Below are positions 6,759 to 11,537 of a DNA stretch of 11,537 nt, one piece after another (the stretch's first letter is position 1; each line of letters begins with the position of its first letter). Where the stretch lies: NCBI GenBank assembly GCA_035541995.1, contig DATKMG010000145.1, positions 1 to 11,537 on the forward strand. Reading direction: 5' to 3'. Under the pieces are notes generated by a model. The model saw only the letters and a program-made list of their open reading frames with translations, had not been told where the DNA came from and made no database searches. Made by a program: the position numbers and the translations under genes. The stretch is from DATKMG01 sp035541995 (lineage in GTDB: Bacteria > Acidobacteriota > Terriglobia > Versatilivoradales > Versatilivoraceae).

Positions 6759-8038
6759 TCATGATTGGAATCCGCTTGTCTATTCGCCACAGGGCTTTAT
6801 TTCTGCTTCTTCCGCTGTGCACGAGTCTGGCGGCCTGCTCGAAAACCGAGCCCAAAGAAGCTGAACCCGTGGTTCCCGTTACAGTAGTAGAAGTTCAAAA
6901 GGGAAACCTCGAACACGTCATCACTGCCGATGGCATCCTTTATCCCATCAACCAGGCCAGTGTCATGCCCAAGATCAGTGCTCCTGTCAGCCAGTTTCTG
7001 GTAAACCGGGGGGACCATGTCCGCCGTGACCAGTTGCTGGCGACTCTGGAAAACCGCGATCTGACAGCAGCCGCTGTCGAGAATAAAGGCTTGTATGATC
7101 AAGCTGAGGCCAATTACCGCAACACGACGGGAGCTTCCCTTCCCGAAGAGATGACAAAATCGAAGTTCGATGAACAGGCAGCTCAACAGGCTATGGAGGC
7201 GGCACAGAAGCTTTTCGAAAGCCGGAAGAAGCTGCACGAAGATGGGGCATTGGCCCAGCGACTCGTGGATGAGGCCCAGGTCGCCTATGTCCAGGCTCAC
7301 AGTCTTTACGAAACGGCGCGAAAGCACCTGCAAGACCTCGAGGAGATCGGCCACAAAGAACAACTGAAAAGCGCGGCCAGTCAACTGGAGGCTGCCAAAG
7401 GACATTACCAGAGCGCACAAGCCCAATTGGCTTATTCGGAGATTCGTAGCCCCATGGATGGAATCGTGGCTGATCGTCCCTTGTATGCGGGAGAAATGGC
7501 AAGTGCAGGGACTCCACTTCTGACCATTGTGAACATTTCCCGAATAGTGGCGCGTGCCCATTTCCCCGTGCAACTGGCAGCACAACTGAGAGTTGGAGCT
7601 TCTGCTCAGATTACCCTCGGCGATGGCTCCAGGGAAACAAAAGGCAAGGTGACCGTGGTGAGCCCTGCGACGGATCCTGGCAGCACAACGTTGCAGGTCT
7701 GGGTTGAGGCGCCCAATCCTTCTGAGAGCTTAAAGCCAGGAAGCAGTGTGCGGGTTTCAATTGCTGCGCAGACCCTCCGCGATGTAGTTACAATTCCGGT
7801 GGAAGCTCTTCTTCCCTCGTCGGTAGGGAATTCATCCGTGATAGTCGTAGGCCCGGACCTGGTGGCTCATGAGCGCAAGGTTCAAACCGGGATCCGCCAG
7901 GAGAAGCTAGTTCAGGTTCTCAGTGGGCTTTCACCCGGAGAGAAAGTGGTGACCGAGGGCGGTCTGGGATTGCAGGATGACACCAAGGTCCGGATTGAAA
8001 GCAGCCATGGACAAAAAGAGAAATCCGACCGTGAGTAA
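6755..8038 (+). CDS. RND efflux periplasmic adaptor (membrane fusion lipoprotein)
   Basis: A 427-residue HlyD/AcrA-type membrane fusion protein that bridges the inner-membrane pump and the outer-membrane duct. The N-terminus is a lipoprotein signal: hydrophobic LFLLLPLC then the lipobox LAAC with C28 as the acylation site, so it should be anchored to the inner membrane outer leaflet. Domains in order are: first lipoyl half with SAPVSQFLVNRGDHVRRDQLL (about 70-103); a long Ala/Gln/Glu-rich coiled-coil hairpin (about 104-225); second lipoyl half with YSEIRSPMDGIVADRPLYAGE (about 227-247); a beta-barrel (about 263-345); and a membrane-proximal domain with the LVQVLSGLSPGEKVVTEGG motif near the end. 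The ATG at 6755 overlaps the previous stop by 4 nt and has AGGA 5 nt upstream. A second ATG at 6761 is possible but less well spaced. The pump gene starts inside its 3' end. Family is certain; exported compound is unknown. Confidence 0.94.
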   Translation: MIMIGIRLSIRHRALFLLLPLCTSLAACSKTEPKEAEPVVPVTVVEVQKGNLEHVITADGILYPINQASVMPKISAPVSQFLVNRGDHVRRDQLLATLENRDLTAAAVENKGLYDQAEANYRNTTGASLPEEMTKSKFDEQAAQQAMEAAQKLFESRKKLHEDGALAQRLVDEAQVAYVQAHSLYETARKHLQDLEEIGHKEQLKSAASQLEAAKGHYQSAQAQLAYSEIRSPMDGIVADRPLYAGEMASAGTPLLTIVNISRIVARAHFPVQLAAQLRVGASAQITLGDGSRETKGKVTVVSPATDPGSTTLQVWVEAPNPSESLKPGSSVRVSIAAQTLRDVVTIPVEALLPSSVGNSSVIVVGPDLVAHERKVQTGIRQEKLVQVLSGLSPGEKVVTEGGLGLQDDTKVRIESSHGQKEKSDRE

Positions 8039-11000
8039 TACCATACAGTCAGGAATCGCTTCTCCTCATGGGCTTGAACAATCGCATTGGACCTTCCGTC
8101 AAGCCAAACCCATCATTTTTGTCATACTGACCATGGTAGCTACCGGGATCTACCTGGCTTTCGCCATTCCCGTCGCCGTTTTTCCCTCTACGGATTTCCC
8201 TCGTATTGTCGTGGGCGTAGACAATGGAGTTGCCCCTATTGATCAAATGCTGGTTACCGTAACGCGCCCGATAGAAGAGGCCGTCAACAACGTGCCCGGA
8301 CTGGAGACCGTCCGTTCCATCACTAGCCGTGGCTCGGCAGAAGTGTCTCTTTTCTTCTCCTGGAAAGAGGATATGTTTCGGACGTTGGAACTTGTGAATG
8401 CAGCCGTAGCGCGTGTTCAATCTTCGCTTCCTCCCACTGCCAAAGTAACTACGAATCGGCTGACCTTTGCGGTGTTTCCTATCCTGGGTTACAGCCTGAC
8501 ATCCGATAGCCTCCCTCAAACCCAATTGTGGGAACTGGCAAGCTATGAATTGAAGCCCCGTTTGAACCGGCTCAATAGTGTTGCCATGGTAGTTGTGCAA
8601 GGGGGTGAAGAACCCGAGTTTGAAATCCAGCCCGACCCGGGGAAACTTCTTGAAACCTCTGCATCAATTCCGTTGATACTCGATGCCATCCGCCAGAGTA
8701 ACCTCATAGACTCGCCCGGCCTGATGGAAGAGAAACACCAGTTGGTGTTGGGCCTGGTCAGCGGGCAGGCCCGCAATGCTGAACAAATTGGCAGAATTGT
8801 GGTGAAGAATACTTCCTTGGGATTGCCTGTCCGAATTGGAGATCTTTCAACAGTCCATCCTTCAGTTAAACCGGTCTATACTCGAGTGACTGCTAATCAG
8901 AAACCAGCAGTTTTGCTCAGCATTTACCGACAGCCGGATGGCAACACCGTGCAGGTGGCAGATGCCGTCCATGCCGAGATTGAGCGTATTCGCAGCTCAT
9001 TGCCGCACGGTGTCGAGTTGAAGGCCTTTTATGATCAATCTGAGATCATTACCGATTCGATCAGGAGCGTGCGCGACGCTATTTTAATTGGACTGGTTCT
9101 GGCCTCGCTGATCATGGTGCTGTTCCTGCGCGACTGGGGAACTTCCCTGGTGGCTGGTATGGTGATTCCTGCGACCATTGCCATTACCTTGATCTTCCTC
9201 CGGATGATGGGTGAGACCTTCAATCTGATGACGCTGGGAGGGTTGGCGGCTGCAGTGGGGCTGGTAATTGATGATGCCATTGTAGTGGTGGAGAACATTG
9301 TTATGCACCGGGATGGTGGCCAGGGGCGGACGGAAGCCATCCGGAGCGCCCTTAGTGAAATCCGGATCCCTTTGATTGGTTCGACGATCACCCCCATCGT
9401 CGTCTTTTTGCCGCTCATTTCTATTGCCGGAGTTACCGGTATCTTTTTCCGCGCCCTGGCCATCACCATAGGAATCGCCTTACTCACGTCCTTGGGGCTC
9501 GCACTGACCTGGACCCCTACCCTCAGTCACTTTTTCATTCAGAAAAGGCGCCTCCCTGGTCCGGATGCCCCGGGGGAGGTTCCCTTTGAGAACCGCGGAC
9601 TCCTGCGACGAATTGTTCAAATCTATGCACGCGTGTTACGGACGGTGCTCAGTCGTCCCTTGTGGCTGTGGAGCGGATGTATCCTGCTAGTAGCCGGCTC
9701 GTTCATTTGTTACAACTTCGTCGGCTCAGATCTTTTGCCGGGGATGGACGAAGGCGGTTTCATTATCGACTACTTGATGCCCGCCGGCTCTTCCCTGGCG
9801 GAGACGGACCGCGTTATCTCCTCAGTCGATCGAATGCTGCATGAGATTCCAGAAGTCGAAAGTACTTCAAGACGTACCGGCTTGCAGTTGGGCTTAGCAG
9901 CGGTTACCGAGGCCAACACAGGGGACATTTCCGTAAAACTGGCACGCAAGCGGCAACGCAGCTCCGAGGAAATCATGGCAGAAGCCCGCGAGAAGATCAG
10001 CCGCCAAGAGCCCATGCTGCAGGTGGAATTCATGCAATTGCTTCAAGATATGATCGGCGATCTTTCCAATGCCCCAGAGCCGATTGCCATCCGCCTATTC
10101 TCGCAAGATCCGGATTTGCTCCGGGCGTGGGCTCCCCGCGTGGGGGACGCCATCAAAAAGATCCCGGGAGTCGTGGATGTGCTCAATGGGATTGATAACA
10201 CTATTAGCGGTCCTGCCGTGATGTTTCAGGTCGACCCAATCGTCGCAGCCCGATCCGGATTTACTCCTGAGGAGGTGCAGCTCAATGCTAGCGCCATACT
10301 GCAGGGAGCCCCAGCTGCCACGCCTGTCGTGGTCAATGATAGGGCCTATACCATCCGAGTGCGGTTCCCCGAATCAAGCCGGGATTCCCTCGACGCGATG
10401 CGGCAGACCTTACTGACCAGCTCTACGGGAAAGACAGCCACCTTGGGGTCCTTGGCGGATCTTACGGAATTGCCGGGACAAACCGAAATCCGCAGGGAAA
10501 ACCTGCAAAGAAACGTTACAGTGACAGCCAGGCTCGAAGGCCTCAATCTGGGAAGTGGAATTGCTGCGGTCCAAAAGGTGATGCAGCAACTTCATCTTCC
10601 CTCCACCATTCGTATTGTCTATGGAGGCGCCTACGAGGAACAGCAACGCTCCTTTCGTGACCTGGTAGTGGTCTTAGTGCTTGCTGTTTTGCTGGTCTTT
10701 ATGGTCTTGCTCTTCGAGTTCGGTAGTTTCGGGGCGCCTGTCGCCATTCTTCTCTCCGCGCTACTGTCAACTTCCGGTGTGTTTCTGGCCTTACTAATCA
10801 CGGGGATCACGTTTAATATTTCTTCCTTCATGGGTTTGATCATGGTGATTGGGATTGTGGCGAAGAATGGGATTCTGCTTCTGGATTCAGATCAGAAGTT
10901 CCGGAGTCTGGGCAAACCCCGAGAAGAGGCTATGATTCTGGCTGGGGAACGCCGGATTCGGCCCATCTTGATGACAGCCCTGGCCACAGTAGCTGGAATG

Positions 11001-11156
11001 CTGCCACTGGCTTTTGCCTGGGGCGCTGGTTCTCAAATGCTTCAGCCCCTAGCCATCGCAGTGATCGGTGGAATTCTCGCCTCCATGTTCTTATCACTCA
11101 TCCTGACGCCAGCGGCTCACTACTTCATGAGTCAATGGCATGCCTCTGGGAAATGA
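8007..11156 (+). CDS. RND efflux transporter, inner-membrane pump (HAE-like)
   Basis: A 1049-residue RND permease, the proton-driven engine of the tripartite pump. The layout is normal: TM1 at about 34-56, a large periplasmic loop (about 57-355), TM2-TM6 (about 356-510), a linker, TM7 (about 552-572), a second periplasmic loop (about 573-882) and TM8-TM12 (about 884-1040). Proton-relay residues match AcrB-type pumps: D422-D423 in TM4 (AVGLVIDDAIVVVEN), K953 in TM10 (GIVAKNGILLLD), and Arg residues in RRIRPILMT (982-990). Heavy-metal pumps such as CusA lack the Asp pair and this Lys, so organic or hydrophobic substrates are more likely. The start is uncertain. ATG 8007 is chosen; ATG 7977 (GGGA 7 nt upstream) and GTG 8031 (8-nt overlap GTGAGTAA with the adaptor stop) are also possible. 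All choices overlap the adaptor gene. About 30 polar residues precede TM1, longer than in AcrB. No regulator gene is adjacent. Confidence 0.94.
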   Translation: MDKKRNPTVSNTIQSGIASPHGLEQSHWTFRQAKPIIFVILTMVATGIYLAFAIPVAVFPSTDFPRIVVGVDNGVAPIDQMLVTVTRPIEEAVNNVPGLETVRSITSRGSAEVSLFFSWKEDMFRTLELVNAAVARVQSSLPPTAKVTTNRLTFAVFPILGYSLTSDSLPQTQLWELASYELKPRLNRLNSVAMVVVQGGEEPEFEIQPDPGKLLETSASIPLILDAIRQSNLIDSPGLMEEKHQLVLGLVSGQARNAEQIGRIVVKNTSLGLPVRIGDLSTVHPSVKPVYTRVTANQKPAVLLSIYRQPDGNTVQVADAVHAEIERIRSSLPHGVELKAFYDQSEIITDSIRSVRDAILIGLVLASLIMVLFLRDWGTSLVAGMVIPATIAITLIFLRMMGETFNLMTLGGLAAAVGLVIDDAIVVVENIVMHRDGGQGRTEAIRSALSEIRIPLIGSTITPIVVFLPLISIAGVTGIFFRALAITIGIALLTSLGLALTWTPTLSHFFIQKRRLPGPDAPGEVPFENRGLLRRIVQIYARVLRTVLSRPLWLWSGCILLVAGSFICYNFVGSDLLPGMDEGGFIIDYLMPAGSSLAETDRVISSVDRMLHEIPEVESTSRRTGLQLGLAAVTEANTGDISVKLARKRQRSSEEIMAEAREKISRQEPMLQVEFMQLLQDMIGDLSNAPEPIAIRLFSQDPDLLRAWAPRVGDAIKKIPGVVDVLNGIDNTISGPAVMFQVDPIVAARSGFTPEEVQLNASAILQGAPAATPVVVNDRAYTIRVRFPESSRDSLDAMRQTLLTSSTGKTATLGSLADLTELPGQTEIRRENLQRNVTVTARLEGLNLGSGIAAVQKVMQQLHLPSTIRIVYGGAYEEQQRSFRDLVVVLVLAVLLVFMVLLFEFGSFGAPVAILLSALLSTSGVFLALLITGITFNISSFMGLIMVIGIVAKNGILLLDSDQKFRSLGKPREEAMILAGERRIRPILMTALATVAGMLPLAFAWGAGSQMLQPLAIAVIGGILASMFLSLILTPAAHYFMSQWHASGK

Positions 11157-11197
11157 AAGGTCCTCTTCCCCTCCTTTCCCTAATCGATTTTCCTTTA

Positions 11198-11221
11198 GGA
11201 ATTGACCCAGTCAAATTTTCC
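11198..11221. terminator. Possible weak hairpin between convergent genes
   Basis: TTGAC-CCA-GTCAA (11202-11214) forms a 5-bp stem, extendable with a bulge through GGAA/TTCC, followed by a short TTTT. It lies between the pump gene and the convergent DUF4342-like gene, where a terminator is expected. The stem is short and the T-run poor, so this is tentative. Confidence 0.25.
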
Positions 11222-11272
11222 GACTTTCCATACACGTACGCATACTTTGACGCTTTTTAATGAGGGAAGCTC

Positions 11273-11537
11273 CTACGGGGCTAGATTGGACTTCTTTTCT
11301 CTCTCCTTCAGTGGGGCTGCCGTTGGTGATTCAGTGCCCTTAGGGCTTTCTTCTTTCTTTTCGACCACGATGGAAAAATCTGTGACTAGTGCCGCTAGAG
11401 CCCCGACAGCTGCAAGAATTGGGGCTGCGATGACCCCAATCGTGGCAAGAGTAAGAGGGATTTCCAGGAAAGTGTGGCCGGTTTGATTTTTGACGATGAT
11501 CCGCCGGATGTTCCCCTCGTGAATGAGACTTTTGATT
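11273..11537 (-). CDS. DUF4342-like protein, N-terminus cut by the window edge
   Basis: Read on the minus strand, this frame runs in from beyond the right edge and ends at TAG (11275-11273), giving the last 87 residues. The sequence opens IKSLIHEGNIRRIIVKNQTG, then TFLEIPLTLATIGVIAAPIL and a hydrophobic Ala-rich segment, then FSIVVEKKEESPKG and a charged, Pro-rich tail. The pattern of a GNxRRIxVKN strand, an EIPL strand and one hydrophobic helix ending in an acidic IVVE is what I recall for the DUF4342 family, small proteins of unknown function. The hydrophobic stretch may be membrane-associated or may pack in a small alpha-beta fold. The polar tail (about 25 residues) looks disordered. It converges on the efflux operon and is not part of it. 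An overlapping plus-strand frame (11202-11486) is rejected because it has no recognisable domain. The start codon and upstream context are outside the window. Confidence 0.75.
   Translation of the reverse strand, partial: IKSLIHEGNIRRIIVKNQTGHTFLEIPLTLATIGVIAAPILAAVGALAALVTDFSIVVEKKEESPKGTESPTAAPLKEREKKSNLAP

Noticed and set aside
8049..9487. Long minus-strand frames opposite the RND pump gene
   Set aside because: They are antisense shadows of a highly conserved coding sequence, with no domains or plausible starts.
11202..11486. Plus-strand 94-codon frame at the right edge
   Set aside because: It is antisense to the DUF4342-like frame, which has recognisable family pattern, and its own translation shows no domain.
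1..11537. CRISPR array, tRNA/rRNA genes, insertion sequences, phage or plasmid genes
   Set aside because: Reading both strands by eye showed no regularly spaced repeats, cloverleaf-like segments, transposase or integrase motifs.

Overview
The window reads as a chromosomal segment of a Gram-negative bacterium of moderate GC content. Two secreted M16 peptidases, a TolC-type outer membrane channel and a lipoprotein periplasmic adaptor all imply an outer membrane. The M16 pair (one active, one zinc-less, on one transcript) and the overall gene style resemble Acidobacteriota. That assignment is from memory of the family and is not proven by the sequence.

Layout. Positions 123-3379, minus strand: a two-gene operon of M16 metallopeptidase-family proteins. 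The upstream gene keeps the HxxEH zinc site and the downstream one has lost it. Positions 3380-3801: a divergent intergenic region of 422 bp with no convincing gene. Positions 3802-4777, plus strand: nuoB and nuoC, two peripheral-arm subunits of respiratory complex I, without nuoA before them or nuoD after them. Positions 4887-5249: folB, dihydroneopterin aldolase of folate synthesis. Positions 5403-11156: a complete tripartite efflux operon (outer membrane factor, lipoprotein membrane fusion protein, RND pump), with the second and third genes overlapping their predecessors. Positions 11273-11537, minus strand: the 3' part of a small DUF4342-like protein that runs off the right edge.

Function. 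The three efflux genes encode all parts of an inner membrane-periplasm-outer membrane export machine. The pump carries the Asp-Asp and Lys proton-relay residues of the hydrophobe/drug (HAE) type rather than the heavy-metal type. The M16 genes probably encode a periplasmic heteromer of a catalytic and a non-catalytic subunit. NuoB and NuoC would need partners encoded elsewhere to make a working complex I.

Most of the window is ordinary housekeeping and transport content. I found no CRISPR array, tRNA, rRNA, insertion sequence or phage gene, and no convincing new system. The points most worth a second look are the isolated nuoBC pair with a tiny ORF overlapping the nuoC stop, the long insertion between the zinc ligands of the active M16 protein, and the edge-truncated DUF4342-like gene.
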